This document shows, piece after piece, positions 29,156 through 37,983 of a stretch of DNA of 64,000 nucleotides (position 1 is its first letter; every line of letters begins with the position of its first letter). The DNA is taken from positions 4,062,001-4,126,000 of the forward strand of contig NZ_CP065546.1 of the NCBI RefSeq assembly GCF_015999545.1. Direction: 5' to 3'. The stretch is from Lysinibacillus sp. JNUCC-52. Lineage in GTDB: Bacteria > Bacillota > Bacilli > Bacillales_A > Planococcaceae. The notes under the pieces are model-generated. The model searched no databases and was not told the DNA's origin. It saw nothing but the letters and a program-made list of their open reading frames with translations. The position numbers and the translations under genes are program-made.

Positions 29156-30211
29156 ATGGGCAAGAAGAAAAAGACCTTACCGAAAAATTTTGATGAACTA
29201 ATTGAAGCAGGAGATATATTAGGGTTAAAAGAGGTATTTACCAAATGCGAACTAGATGCTCGTGGCGGTTACAGTAAATCAACAGCTTTAGGCTTTTACA
29301 ATATACCGCATGAATTCGTTCGCTGGCTTTTGGAACAGGGGGCTGATATAAATGCTAGCGATAGTTATGGAAGAACAGCTTTACATAAACATGCAATAAG
29401 TTCGAGCGGTATTACTGAATTGCTACTTGCTTTGGGTGCAGATATAGAAGCTAGTGATTATCAAAACGAGACACCTTTATTTGCCGCTGCAGGTTTTTGT
29501 AATCCAAATGCGGTGCTCACATTAGTTGCCAACGGAGCAAATACTAGCGCAAAAAATAAGATGAAACAAACGCCTTTAGAAAAAGCTTTGGCAATGTGTA
29601 AAAATAGCGATATCGTCAACATGGCAAAAGTTGCCGATATTTTGCTTGACGCTGGGGTAAATGTCACGCAGGAAATGAAAGAGTCTATTAAGCGAATTGG
29701 AACAGACTTTGAATTTCATAGAGAAGGTTTTAACAAAGACCATTTGAATCAAACAGATGAGGCACTATTACATCTATACGAACTATTCGATGTTCCTCCA
29801 GTAGGGAAACGAAAGACTCACGATGGCGCCTCTTCGATAGAAGTTTCTACAACGGGATGGCAAGCACAACATAGTGAACTTTGGAGTTTATTAATTCCTT
29901 CACAAGGACATGCGAAAACCGTACAGGGCGAGGTTATTCGTATTACTGGTAAAGTATCATACGAAATATTAGATAATGGTGGTATCAACTGGGATAACCA
30001 ATATCGTAAAATGCTCAAAAGTCTAAACCAATACTTTAAATTGGGCATTCCATTAAATGATGATGCACTTCTGGAGGTAGAAACATTAGTAAAGGAACTT
30101 CACAATGGCAATGGTAGTGATGAACCAGCAAGACTGTGTGAACTGGCAGTGAGCTGGGTACTCAGCAATCTAAATCCTATTACGTTGGAACAGCCTGACT
30201 ATAAGCGATAA
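29156..30211 (+). CDS. Ankyrin repeat protein
   Basis: A 351-residue cytoplasmic protein. Residues about 35-175 hold four to five ankyrin repeats, with the typical turns FVRWLLEQGADINASDSYGRTALH, ITELLLALGADIEASDYQNETPLF, and VLTLVANGANTSAKNKMKQTPLEKA. The C-terminal half has no repeat and includes DNGGINWDNQYRKMLKSLNQYF. Ankyrin proteins make protein contacts; in such islands they often serve as immunity proteins. No signal peptide is seen, so the target is likely inside the cell. A GC-varied 230-base spacer precedes it. Confidence 0.8.
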   Translation: MGKKKKTLPKNFDELIEAGDILGLKEVFTKCELDARGGYSKSTALGFYNIPHEFVRWLLEQGADINASDSYGRTALHKHAISSSGITELLLALGADIEASDYQNETPLFAAAGFCNPNAVLTLVANGANTSAKNKMKQTPLEKALAMCKNSDIVNMAKVADILLDAGVNVTQEMKESIKRIGTDFEFHREGFNKDHLNQTDEALLHLYELFDVPPVGKRKTHDGASSIEVSTTGWQAQHSELWSLLIPSQGHAKTVQGEVIRITGKVSYEILDNGGINWDNQYRKMLKSLNQYFKLGIPLNDDALLEVETLVKELHNGNGSDEPARLCELAVSWVLSNLNPITLEQPDYKR

Positions 30212-30228
30212 AGGGGATGTATATCACA

Positions 30229-31245
30229 ATGAGTAATGATGTTCAAATTGGAAGGCTAATCAACGGGACAAGAGAATTGGAAGGCAAAGGTACGTTTCTA
30301 CTATGCTCAACAGCTCAAACCATTCAGGAAATCACGACATTTAATCCACATGAAGGGATTTTCGTTAGTAGAAAAGATCTTGAGAATGCGCTATACGACT
30401 TCTGCAAATCGGCTATCTCTAACTATATAGAAGAAGGAAGAAATAAAGATGTGTATACCTTCTCCATCTATACCGATAGCTATAACGGTAGCTACATTGT
30501 GTACATAAATAATCGGGCTTCCTTAGAGCAAACTGTTGCAGATTGTTACGACTGTTATCAAGAAAATTATATGAGAACGGGTGACGAAATTTATAACCAA
30601 ACAAAAGAGCAGGTCTATCGTTCAAGTAAATTTAGTGAAGGTGATTATCCCTTTATGTTTGAAGACATGCCTGCGTGCCTAGAAAGCTATCTTGAAACAT
30701 ACAGCTGCATTAGTCAAGAAACGCCTGAGTATTTAAGCAATAAGGAGAATTATATATTTGAAAAGACGATTATAGATTCGGAGCTATTTTTAATCGCCAT
30801 GGATGTTATTCAACGATTGCACAACGATTTAAAACAATTAAACCAAACAGAGGACTTCATTGCCTACGTTTCAGCAGCGGATGGCGTTGGTGGTGATTAT
30901 TTGACACTAAGCCAACTCGTCAGAAACTGTGTACCCTTAGACCAATTGTATAAAGCAATGCCTGACTTAAAGATTAAAGACCAAGAATTTCAGTTTGCTG
31001 TCGAAGCTATACACCAACTCTCCCTTGATCAACAAGTAAAACATTGGGTCAATGTGATAGAAGGAGGAGAATTTGGTGAAGGTAGTATGAAAAGTTTCTG
31101 GCGAACAGATTATGAAGCCTATGAACAACTTGCTGCGCTTGGAGCACTAGCCATCCCATATATTAAAGCGTATTTGAACGGTGATCTTAATAATGAGAGT
31201 AGGAATATTCTAACGTTAGTATTAGAAACTCTAGGCGAACAATAA
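30229..31245 (+). CDS. DUF4303-like protein
   Basis: A 338-residue protein. The N-terminal part (ALYDFCKSAISNYIEEGRNKDVYTFSIYTDSYNGSYIVYINN) resembles DUF4303 domains, which are frequent in immunity gene clusters. The C-terminal end (YEQLAALGALAIPYIKAYL) looks like a HEAT-type helical repeat. ATG 30229 gives the usual spacing from AAGGGG, while ATG 30217 touches the ribosome site. It follows the ankyrin gene by 17 bases, so both may be one unit. Confidence 0.6.
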   Translation: MSNDVQIGRLINGTRELEGKGTFLLCSTAQTIQEITTFNPHEGIFVSRKDLENALYDFCKSAISNYIEEGRNKDVYTFSIYTDSYNGSYIVYINNRASLEQTVADCYDCYQENYMRTGDEIYNQTKEQVYRSSKFSEGDYPFMFEDMPACLESYLETYSCISQETPEYLSNKENYIFEKTIIDSELFLIAMDVIQRLHNDLKQLNQTEDFIAYVSAADGVGGDYLTLSQLVRNCVPLDQLYKAMPDLKIKDQEFQFAVEAIHQLSLDQQVKHWVNVIEGGEFGEGSMKSFWRTDYEAYEQLAALGALAIPYIKAYLNGDLNNESRNILTLVLETLGEQ

Positions 31246-31289
31246 CACCCAATAATACTGTTACTCATGAAAAATATGAGGTGACTGGC

Positions 31290-31692
31290 TTGATTACAGG
31301 AATCGCGATTTATAATACTGAGAATATTAGCGCGACCGACTCTTTAAACATCGGATTGTCTTTTTTTTTAGGCGGTATGCGTCGGAGATTATGTAGAGGA
31401 TCATCAACTTTCCAATGATTCTGTCGATCGGTTATAAGAGAATGTGTTAAATGGAGCTTGTGATGCGTTAGGGCTATACCATGAGCGAAAGGGCTCGACA
31501 CCTTGATATGCTACATTCAGCCGTGAAACTGTGAAGTTTGGCAGCTTCTCTCATTTCACTGCATGTTGTGAATGTTCACTTGAAAAAGTTTATGCCCCTT
31601 TAACGGCGATGCTTGCAGACTTTGCAAAGCGATTTCCAAGCTTGTCCTATGCGATCCATACAATAACTTATCGAACTGAGGTTTCAATATGA
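31290..31692 (+). pseudogene. Degenerate gene with frameshift and two in-frame stops
   Basis: AGGTGA at 31279-31284 and TTG 31290 open MITGIAIYNTENISATDSLNIGLSFF; in a run of nine or more T (about 31361) the frame breaks. The next frame continues VGDYVEDHQLSNDSVDRL, stop, ENVLNGACDALGLYHERKGSTP, stop, YATFSRETVKFGSFSHFTACCECSLEK and ends EVSI at TGA 31690-31692. Amino acid use stays protein-like through both stops, and the end overlaps the next start as ATGA, so this was a real gene of about 134 codons in this operon. The family is not recognised. Confidence 0.7.
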
Positions 31693-32111
31693 TAGCAAAT
31701 CAAAACAAAATGAAAGTAATGGAGGCCATTGCAGACAGAAATTTAGTTTCGATTATGAATAATACAAAGTGGCGAGAACTGCAAGATGCCGTTATAAATA
31801 CGTTATTATTTCCGCCACCATACCAATGCAAGTATTTGTTAGAAGGAATACTACACCCAGAAGAATTTGAAACGGATGTGTGGTATTGGGGAGATTGGGA
31901 AGAGGGCATTGAACCGTTTTACAGTGTCGAGTGGATTAGAGTAAGGCCAAGATATTTGAAACATCGAGGTAAACTCGTTTCACCAGAACTGATTGATATC
32001 ACAGATGATTTTGTCAATATATTAAAGGCATTATCCATTCCATACCGACTTGAGAAGGATACCTATTATATTTACGGCTATCTATTAGATACAAGTATAT
32101 TAACATCATGA
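31689..32111 (+). CDS. DUF6678-like protein
   Basis: A 140-residue acidic protein. NNTKWRELQDAVINTLLFPPPYQCKYLLEG and WYWGDWEEGIEPFYSVEWIRVRPRYLKHRG carry the DUF6678 pattern (TKWRELQ, PPYQ.K, GDW, EWI.VRPR). Function unknown; the family appears in immunity-type islands. ATG 31689 overlaps the stop of the upstream pseudogene, so before decay the two were probably made together. Confidence 0.7.
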   Translation: MIANQNKMKVMEAIADRNLVSIMNNTKWRELQDAVINTLLFPPPYQCKYLLEGILHPEEFETDVWYWGDWEEGIEPFYSVEWIRVRPRYLKHRGKLVSPELIDITDDFVNILKALSIPYRLEKDTYYIYGYLLDTSILTS

Positions 32112-32163
32112 AGCCCAGTGGGAGGCAATGTTAGCTGTTGACAAATAAAGGAGGGAATCTAAT

Positions 32164-33453
32164 ATGACAGAACGAATATCATGTAAGACGGAAGGTTGCA
32201 ATGCAACAATTTTGCCGAGCACCGCAGCCAAGACAGGCGGAATCTGCATGCCTTGCTATCAAGAGCAGGAACGAAAAAAACAACAAGCATATATTAAGCA
32301 GCACCGCAAAACGGTCAATCTCTATGAAGGATTAACAGATCATGTCGATATCCTCAAGGTGATGCATGCACCGAAAAAGCATGATCCGTTTATCGAGTAT
32401 GTTCCTTATCCAATAAGCAAGGAGCAGATATACATATCTTTATCAGACCAAGAAGCGGACTGTATGCTGACATATGCAATGGAATTACTCGCTGTTCACA
32501 ATGAAAGTGAAGCAGAGGATATTTTATTAGCGCTAGTGTGCTATCGGGATGTGAATATTTCAGATGCTTTGTTAGATCTTATACAGCAAGGCTTGTTTGA
32601 TAATCCAATTCTTTTTAAAGATGCAACACAAGACATTCGAAATCAGCTTCTAGAGCGGGTGGAATGGGATGAGGATAGCCGAAATCATCTCCTCCTTATA
32701 CTCGGCTGGATTGGTGATACGGTAGTTATCGAGCAGTTTCGAAAATGGCGAATGCAGCCACCAAAATGGGTGGAGCAGTTATTTGTAACTCCTGAAACTT
32801 ACGCTCTTGATGGCGGGTGGGAGCTTACCCCTGACGGAGAGCGACGTAACCTAATTAACCAACTATGTTATGCAATTAGGCAAGCAGATGAACCATATAA
32901 TGAATTAAATGTAGAACATCATGCGCGTTTCCTGGAGACAAGTCATTTAACATGTCCATGGTGCAACAGGAAGCTAACGAAGTTGATGGACGTAGCTACC
33001 TCTCATCCAGCTTTGCAATATCTCAAACTCCAGATGGAAACATTACAGGTCATAACCTGTGACTTATGTGGGGGCTTTAGCACAATATACATGGAGCTGG
33101 ATAATCGTGGCGTGCCTGTTTGGAGCCGCTATAATCAGGAACCCGATTATCTTCCTGATGCTGATGACGTTAATAGCAGTACGGAAACCCCTCATAATTT
33201 AATGCTTGCACAAAAGCCACAATCGCCTTATTATGCTGCTGTTTGGACAATGTCACAATTAGATTCGCAGATGGGTGGACATCCAAGCTGGGTACAAGAT
33301 TCGGAGTATCCGATTTGTCCTTGCTGTACGCGAAGAATGATGTTTATAGGGCAGATTGATTATGCTGATATCGATGAATATGCAGAAGGTATTTTTTATA
33401 TGTTTATATGTCCAAAAGACAGAATAACAGCAACAGTATATCAGCAAAGCTAA
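32164..33453 (+). CDS. Zinc-ribbon protein of unknown function
   Basis: A 429-residue cytoplasmic protein. A small N-terminal zinc finger is suggested by Cys7, Cys12, Cys28 and Cys31 (EGCNATI ... ICMPCYQE). A helical middle (about 85-230) is HEAT-like. Two further Cys pairs, CPWCNRK/CDLCGG and CPCCTRR/ICPKD, flank a conserved block GGHPSWVQDSEYP, which resembles a motif of DUF1963-type proteins. Similar proteins occur in immunity islands of Bacillus. Codon use is richer in GC than its upstream neighbours. Strong AAGGAGGGA. Confidence 0.65.
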   Translation: MTERISCKTEGCNATILPSTAAKTGGICMPCYQEQERKKQQAYIKQHRKTVNLYEGLTDHVDILKVMHAPKKHDPFIEYVPYPISKEQIYISLSDQEADCMLTYAMELLAVHNESEAEDILLALVCYRDVNISDALLDLIQQGLFDNPILFKDATQDIRNQLLERVEWDEDSRNHLLLILGWIGDTVVIEQFRKWRMQPPKWVEQLFVTPETYALDGGWELTPDGERRNLINQLCYAIRQADEPYNELNVEHHARFLETSHLTCPWCNRKLTKLMDVATSHPALQYLKLQMETLQVITCDLCGGFSTIYMELDNRGVPVWSRYNQEPDYLPDADDVNSSTETPHNLMLAQKPQSPYYAAVWTMSQLDSQMGGHPSWVQDSEYPICPCCTRRMMFIGQIDYADIDEYAEGIFYMFICPKDRITATVYQQS

Positions 33454-33524
33454 TTAATGTTCACGCTTTGTTGCATTTCAGGAACCGCCACAAGAAGAAC
33501 CCGCTTTAACAGCGAGCTCTTTGC

Positions 33525-34907
33525 TTAGGCGTCTTTTAACTTATTAATTACTTCATTTGTATAGGAATCGTTAAAGCGAATGATCCCGTGATTCTTTACA
33601 ATACGACCTTCCTTCAAGCGGCGATCAAGCCAATCGGTAATAAAGGCAGGAGCATATCCGCCTTGCCCGAATTCTCCGCCAAATGCAATGATGTTCTGAT
33701 AAACGGATACATATTGATCGTAATTAGTATCTGTATACGACTTGGTATATAACCAAAACTGCACATCGTACATGTCATAGGATAATTCATCTGCATGAAA
33801 ACTAAAATAGCCTTTTTCTTCGACAATCCGTGTGCAAATGTTGCGGATTTTTTGTTCAACTTGTTCTACTTCGGTTACCCGAGAGCACAGCTCCTCCAGC
33901 AGTGGTGAAAATTTGCCGTGCGCTACTTTATCGAGGGCTTCCTCTTTGTCCTCTTCAAAAGTATCGTATTGTTCTTCGCTCACTAACCCTTTAATAAACG
34001 CTTCGAAATTGTCGGCAAGGAAGGTAATCTCATAATCATCTTCTTGATCGACATGAATCACTTCAGGTTCACCATCCCTACCACATGCTCGATAGTCTAA
34101 CATAACGACATCATGACCTGCTGATGGACAATCGCAGATTACGACTCCAATGTCTGGATATCCCCATTCCTCAATCATAAACGGACTGCCCAAATCTCCG
34201 CATAGGGAATAGCTTTTCTCACGCCCAATACCCATGATACCAGTAATGGCAATATGATCTTCAGCCCAGGAAGTAGGCTCCTCTGTTGGAAAGCAAGTGT
34301 GCATCGGTACTCCGCCATTTTGCTGCTTCATGAGATAAATATAAGAGGAAGGGAGCTTATAGCCAAGTTCCTTTTCAATAGATTCAATTAGTTCATCCGT
34401 CGGGGGCTCACATTGATAGGATGTTCTAGCATACTCGCTGTCTTCCCAGAAATCGGGTAAAGACATGTCTGAAAAAGGAATCTTTTTTTCTACGAACCCA
34501 CCATGCGCTAACGAAGCTTTCTTTTTAGCAAGCCGAAGTTCTTCTTTTTGCTGCTTCGTCGCTTTATGCGTACTTTGTCTCAAAAAGTATTCTGTACTTT
34601 GATCACCAGGTTCTAGTTGATTAGAAATGCTAAAAGCTTGAACTGCTTCCTCATATCGCTGTAAATGATAAAGAGCAAAGCCAACCCGATAATGCCAGAG
34701 AGAATCCTGTTTGCCAGCCTCAGCAATCTTATCGAATTGATAGAGCGCTTCTTCATAAAGCCCTGAATTGTTATAGGCTCTTGCCATAATACTAATTGCT
34801 TCATAGTCTCGCTTTTCTTCGGGTATTGCTAAAAGCGAATCGATAATTCGCTGATGTTCGTCCATTTCATGCCACTCGTTCAATTGATCAGTAAGTCTTT
34901 GCTCCAT
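33525..34907 (-). CDS. TPR plus SMI1/KNR4 (SUKH) family protein
   Basis: A 460-residue protein. The first 110 residues hold two or three TPR-type helix pairs (IISMARAYNNSGLYEEALYQFDKI; YRVGFALYHLQRYEEAVQAFSI). Residues about 165-310 form a SUKH-1 (SMI1/KNR4) domain: IESIEKELGYKLPSSYIYLMKQQNGG ... GIGREKSYSLCGDLGSPFMIEEWGYPDIGVVICDCPSAGHDVVMLDY. The C-terminal 120 residues are an unnamed domain. SUKH proteins are immunity proteins against many toxin types. ATG 34907 has GGAGG five bases upstream. It is the largest immunity-type gene here and is transcribed opposite to the preceding ones. Confidence 0.8.
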   Translation of the reverse strand: MEQRLTDQLNEWHEMDEHQRIIDSLLAIPEEKRDYEAISIMARAYNNSGLYEEALYQFDKIAEAGKQDSLWHYRVGFALYHLQRYEEAVQAFSISNQLEPGDQSTEYFLRQSTHKATKQQKEELRLAKKKASLAHGGFVEKKIPFSDMSLPDFWEDSEYARTSYQCEPPTDELIESIEKELGYKLPSSYIYLMKQQNGGVPMHTCFPTEEPTSWAEDHIAITGIMGIGREKSYSLCGDLGSPFMIEEWGYPDIGVVICDCPSAGHDVVMLDYRACGRDGEPEVIHVDQEDDYEITFLADNFEAFIKGLVSEEQYDTFEEDKEEALDKVAHGKFSPLLEELCSRVTEVEQVEQKIRNICTRIVEEKGYFSFHADELSYDMYDVQFWLYTKSYTDTNYDQYVSVYQNIIAFGGEFGQGGYAPAFITDWLDRRLKEGRIVKNHGIIRFNDSYTNEVINKLKDA

Positions 34908-35114
34908 GTCTACCTCCAAATGAATATTTACTTAATAACTACATATGTTTCTGGTGGTCTCTACCTTAAAATAGTAACATCTATAAATGAAGGATTCTAG
35001 AATTTTCCTTTGTTACGATGAAACTGAAATGATAATTTGTTTATTCAAATAATCACAAATTATAGAAGTTCGTTCATCACGTAGGTATAGGAGCTATAGA
35101 GGAAGCATATTAAA

Positions 35115-35155
35115 AGGACTTGCATAAATGATAAAAAAATATCCATACAAGTCCT
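35115..35155 (-). terminator. Terminator of the small membrane protein gene
   Basis: AGGACTTG (35115-35122) pairs with CAAGTCCT (35148-35155), with TTTTAAT following on the minus strand. The stem sequence is the same as in the terminator at 22718-22756. Confidence 0.6.
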
Positions 35156-35172
35156 AAAACGTAACGCTGTGA

Positions 35173-35418
35173 TTATTTTTCTTTTATAAAGAAGAAGCCT
35201 GTTCCATTTTCTTGTGGCACAAAACCTTCTTTAACGAATGTTTTTTCAACCATATATTGTTCTTCTTTTGTTATAACCGTAGTCATGTTTGTTTGTTTTG
35301 AAGCAACAACAGTTTTTTCTTCTATTGATACTTGTGTGTTTTGCAAGTTTGCAACAAAACCAATTGTGAATGCAAGAACGCCTGTTAAACCGATAGTAAA
35401 GATTACATTCTTTTTTAT
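35173..35418 (-). pseudogene. Small membrane-anchored protein with ATA in place of a start codon
   Basis: An 81-codon open frame on the minus strand, ending TAA at 35173. It reads KKNVIFTIGLTGVLAFTIGFV, a typical signal or membrane anchor, then a polar stretch and EEQYMVEKTFVKEGFVPQENGTGFFFIKEK. There is no ATG, GTG or TTG at the expected start: GGAAG is followed by ATATAAAAAAG where ATATGAAAAAG would be usual, so codon 1 is ATA. It may be a gene silenced by one start-codon mutation, or use a rare start. Coding pattern and a terminator downstream suggest it was recently functional. Family unknown. Confidence 0.55.
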
Positions 35419-35478
35419 ATTAAAACTTCCAGTTGTATTTAGATTGCAACAAGCACATAGGTTTACTTTACGGAGACA

Positions 35479-36045
35479 TTAAGGATACCAAGAAAGTTTA
35501 GAATCACTATCTAGTGGTATCGTTTTTATTTCTTCACTTATAATAGTGAACCATTTACGTAAAATGTCTTCTTTTCCTAAATTACTATTGTCATCATCAG
35601 CCCAAATAATATGGGAAAACCATGCTCCTGTTGCCCATTCGAATTGCAGTTCAGCAAATGATATGCCAGGATGGTTCACTTGAGTGAATTTGTCATTTAC
35701 TGCGACAGCGACATTAGAAGCTTGAGGGAGTAATTCATTTTGTATTTTTTCTGTCATATTAGGATCTTCAAGCTCATTCCACATCTTGAGACGCCCATCA
35801 ATTTGGTAAAAAATATTGAAAGAAGGCTGTTCGCCCATATCGATTAAAATAAAGGCACGTTCTACTGTGTTGTCAGTCGCCTTAACGGCATTGACGATTA
35901 GATTTTGCGCGATGTCCACCCAAAAGTTATTGGCTTCATCTAATGGTGTGTCCTCTAAATAAAACTCCGATTCAAGTTCAGAAGCAGCGACTTCTCCTTT
36001 ATTCACATCTTCAATTTTTTTAAAAAACCTATTAAAGAACCCCAT
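35479..36045 (-). CDS. YezG-like immunity protein
   Basis: A 188-residue protein. DEANNFWVDIAQNLIVNAVKATDNTVERAFILIDMGEQPSFNIFYQIDG, then LLPQASNVAVAVNDKFTQVNHPGISFAELQFEWATGAWFSHIIWADDD, then LRKWFTIISEEI, agrees with the YezG family, the antitoxin of the YeeF LXG toxin in B. subtilis. The first 25 residues (MGFFNRFFKKIEDVNK) are an extra amphipathic start. No LXG toxin is next to it. A moderate match, made by eye. Confidence 0.6.
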   Translation of the reverse strand: MGFFNRFFKKIEDVNKGEVAASELESEFYLEDTPLDEANNFWVDIAQNLIVNAVKATDNTVERAFILIDMGEQPSFNIFYQIDGRLKMWNELEDPNMTEKIQNELLPQASNVAVAVNDKFTQVNHPGISFAELQFEWATGAWFSHIIWADDDNSNLGKEDILRKWFTIISEEIKTIPLDSDSKLSWYP

Positions 36046-36332
36046 TTATTTACACCCTCCGATATTTATATAATAAATAATTCTAGCATTGAATTTCTTG
36101 TTTAAAATTCTACATATTACAAATTTTAACACATTGAAGTGTTGGATAGTAAATAAATAGATTTTCATGGTGAGTACTAAACAGAAAGTATGAACTACAG
36201 AGTAAAGGGATTCTTACTATATAAAAGATCTGTAACTGTTCACGATGAAATTGTAGTAGAGCTAAAAGTATTTTGGTTGATTACTTCAATGCCAATTGTC
36301 CCATGCTATAACTAGATGGGGGGTGTTGGTTA

Positions 36333-36560
36333 ATGGATTACGAATATACAGTGAAGTTATACTTCAATGAAAGTCGTGAAGAAGAATATAAAATTAAAAA
36401 TAATATTGGACAAGATACATTTGTAGAAGAAATTTTGAATGGGTTCAATGAGAAGCGCTGGCATTCATTTACTGAAACTGAAAATTTTAAAACGATATTA
36501 GTTAGTACTAATGAGGTTTATAAAGTAACGGTAGTGCAAAATGTTGTAACGTTTGATTAA
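36333..36560 (+). CDS. Small hypothetical protein
   Basis: A 75-residue soluble protein, MDYEYTVKLYFNESREEEYKI then a helix and two strands (TENFKTILVSTNEVYKVTVVQNVVTF), probably a small alpha/beta fold. GGGGGGTG precedes ATG 36333 and a clear terminator follows the stop by nine bases, which supports a real single gene. No family recognised. About 290 bases upstream up to the YezG-like gene contain no gene. Confidence 0.6.
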   Translation: MDYEYTVKLYFNESREEEYKIKNNIGQDTFVEEILNGFNEKRWHSFTETENFKTILVSTNEVYKVTVVQNVVTFD

Positions 36561-36568
36561 TCTAATGG

Positions 36569-36600
36569 AAAAGTCACTTCTAATTTGGAGTGACTTTTTA
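36569..36600 (+). terminator. Terminator of the 36333-36560 gene
   Basis: AAAAGTCACT (36569-36578) pairs with AGTGACTTTT (36589-36598), then T-rich. Confidence 0.8.
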
Positions 36601-36664
36601 TTACCTCTATAAGGTCATTTCAATGAATGGAGTGGGAAGTAAATATAAAAAACAGATAACTTAT

Positions 36665-37195
36665 TTAGTTATCTGTTGCAGGAGCCATATTGTTGTAGAT
36701 TACGTCGGCAGTCACTTTACCAGTCGTAACATCTTGAGAGGTGTAACCTGAAATGAAGTTTCCTACTTTAAATTCTTTCTGTAACAGTTCTTCGGATGGT
36801 TTTGCTGCAGTTGGACCTTTAATTCCCAGCTGGGTTTTGTCCGTTATCGTTACCCATAAATCACCGATCTTAAAGGTTTTGCCGTTTGCAGTGACTTCCG
36901 TAATCGTCCCTTCAATATTCACCACTGCTTTAGCTGTAGTTTGCGGTTTATCTATTTCTATTACTGTACTTTGCGTGTCGCTTTTTAAATGCTGTGTCAT
37001 CGTGTATGTCCCCGTGAGTACTGTACAAACTGTGACTATTAAACCGAAATTTTTTAAGGATAATTTCATGTTTTTTTTCATTTTCACTTCCTCCTTAATG
37101 GGTGTTGATTGCATGATTTTTTTATATGTTTCTTCTTTGAACCTATTGTTAATCTTGACCTGCTCCATCGCAGATTTATAGACAGACTTCCTCAT
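36665..37195 (-). CDS. Membrane protein partner of ECF sigma factor (putative anti-sigma)
   Basis: A 176-residue protein. About 45 cytoplasmic residues (MRKSVYKSAMEQVKINNRFKEETYKKIMQ) precede one membrane helix (about 50-67, LSLKNFGLIVTVCTVLTGTY) and an extracellular OB-like domain similar to DUF5666 (VVNIEGTITEVTANGKTFKIGDLWVTITDKTQL). It overlaps the sigma factor gene by 20 bases. The layout suggests an anti-sigma factor, but the His-Cys zinc motif of ZAS-type anti-sigmas is absent. ATG 37195 lies eight bases after GGAGG and is preferred to an upstream TTG. Confidence 0.65.
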   Translation of the reverse strand: MRKSVYKSAMEQVKINNRFKEETYKKIMQSTPIKEEVKMKKNMKLSLKNFGLIVTVCTVLTGTYTMTQHLKSDTQSTVIEIDKPQTTAKAVVNIEGTITEVTANGKTFKIGDLWVTITDKTQLGIKGPTAAKPSEELLQKEFKVGNFISGYTSQDVTTGKVTADVIYNNMAPATDN

Positions 37196-37673
37196 TGTCA
37201 AGGCCTCCAATCTTTTCTTTTAAAAGAAGGCGTCCACGCGCAAGCCAAGTACCCACTGTTGCTGGTTTGGCCTGTAAGATTTCTGCAATTTCCTGAATAG
37301 AATAACCCTCATAATAGTGCAGATGAATAGGAATCCGATATTTTTTATCCAAAGCTAATACTGCCTGTAATAACTCGTTCTCTTCCTTGGGGAGGTAGCT
37401 TAAATCCTCAGGAATTGGGTTTCTACTGCGGAACCATCCCGTTTTTAGCATGTTTTTGCTTTTGTTAATAGTTGTGCGTATGAGCCAAGCTTTTTCGTGT
37501 TCATCGCTGTTGAATACAGGGGCATTCTGCAAATACGTTAAAAATACCTCCTGTGTAACCTCTTCAGCGTCCGCTACATTTTTTAAATAGGCGAACGCTA
37601 CTTTAATCAGACTGTGCGAATATAAGTCTAGTGCTCTTCGCAATGCTTCATGTACTTCTAGAGAATGATGCAC
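37176..37673 (-). CDS. ECF-type RNA polymerase sigma factor
   Basis: A 165-residue sigma-70 family protein. Region 2 is seen in ALDLYSHSLIKVAFAYLKNVADAEEVTQEVFLTYLQ, the linker W-I-RTTINKSKNMLK, and region 4 in YYEGYSIQEIAEILQAKPATVGTWLARGRLLLKEK with the HTH. GTG 37673 is chosen since AAGGAGG lies seven bases before it. Sigma factors of this kind respond to envelope or cell-surface signals. The overlapping membrane protein downstream is the likely controller. Confidence 0.85.
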   Translation of the reverse strand: MHHSLEVHEALRRALDLYSHSLIKVAFAYLKNVADAEEVTQEVFLTYLQNAPVFNSDEHEKAWLIRTTINKSKNMLKTGWFRSRNPIPEDLSYLPKEENELLQAVLALDKKYRIPIHLHYYEGYSIQEIAEILQAKPATVGTWLARGRLLLKEKIGGLDNEEVCL

Positions 37674-37912
37674 GCCACCACCTCCTTTCACTATTAATAC
37701 AACTGAGGATGCCAATATTTTTCATCGAGCATAAATTTTTTAAAATATTGAGTGGAAAAGTTTATTGTATATCCAGTTTCAATCTTCTACCTATCTTCCT
37801 TGTTTTTCTGTAATGATAAAAACGAAAGAAATTGATGATAAAAAACTTTATCCCGCTTATCATTGCCAATTCACAAATGTTACCTCAACGTTACTATGAA
37901 ACAAAATTGTGC

Positions 37913-37927
37913 GTACTTTTTTTTACT
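37913..37927. promoter_or_regulatory. Candidate HxlR-family binding site upstream of the aldo/keto reductase
   Basis: GTACTTTTTTTTACT, 13 of 15 bases identical to the reverse complement of the motif at 39290-39304 beside the hxlR-like gene. It lies about 57 bases before the reductase start. Confidence 0.45.
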
Positions 37928-37983
37928 CCTTCAAGACTACATAATGAGAAAGCAATCAAGAAAAGCACATTGGAGGAATAAAA

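Noticed and set aside
31310-31501. Minus-strand frame of 63 codons
   Set aside because: It is the antisense of the plus-strand pseudogene, is rich in His and Pro, and has no ribosome site.
35285-35482. Plus-strand frame of 65 codons
   Set aside because: It mirrors the small membrane protein on the other strand; its Phe/Cys-rich composition is that of an antisense frame.
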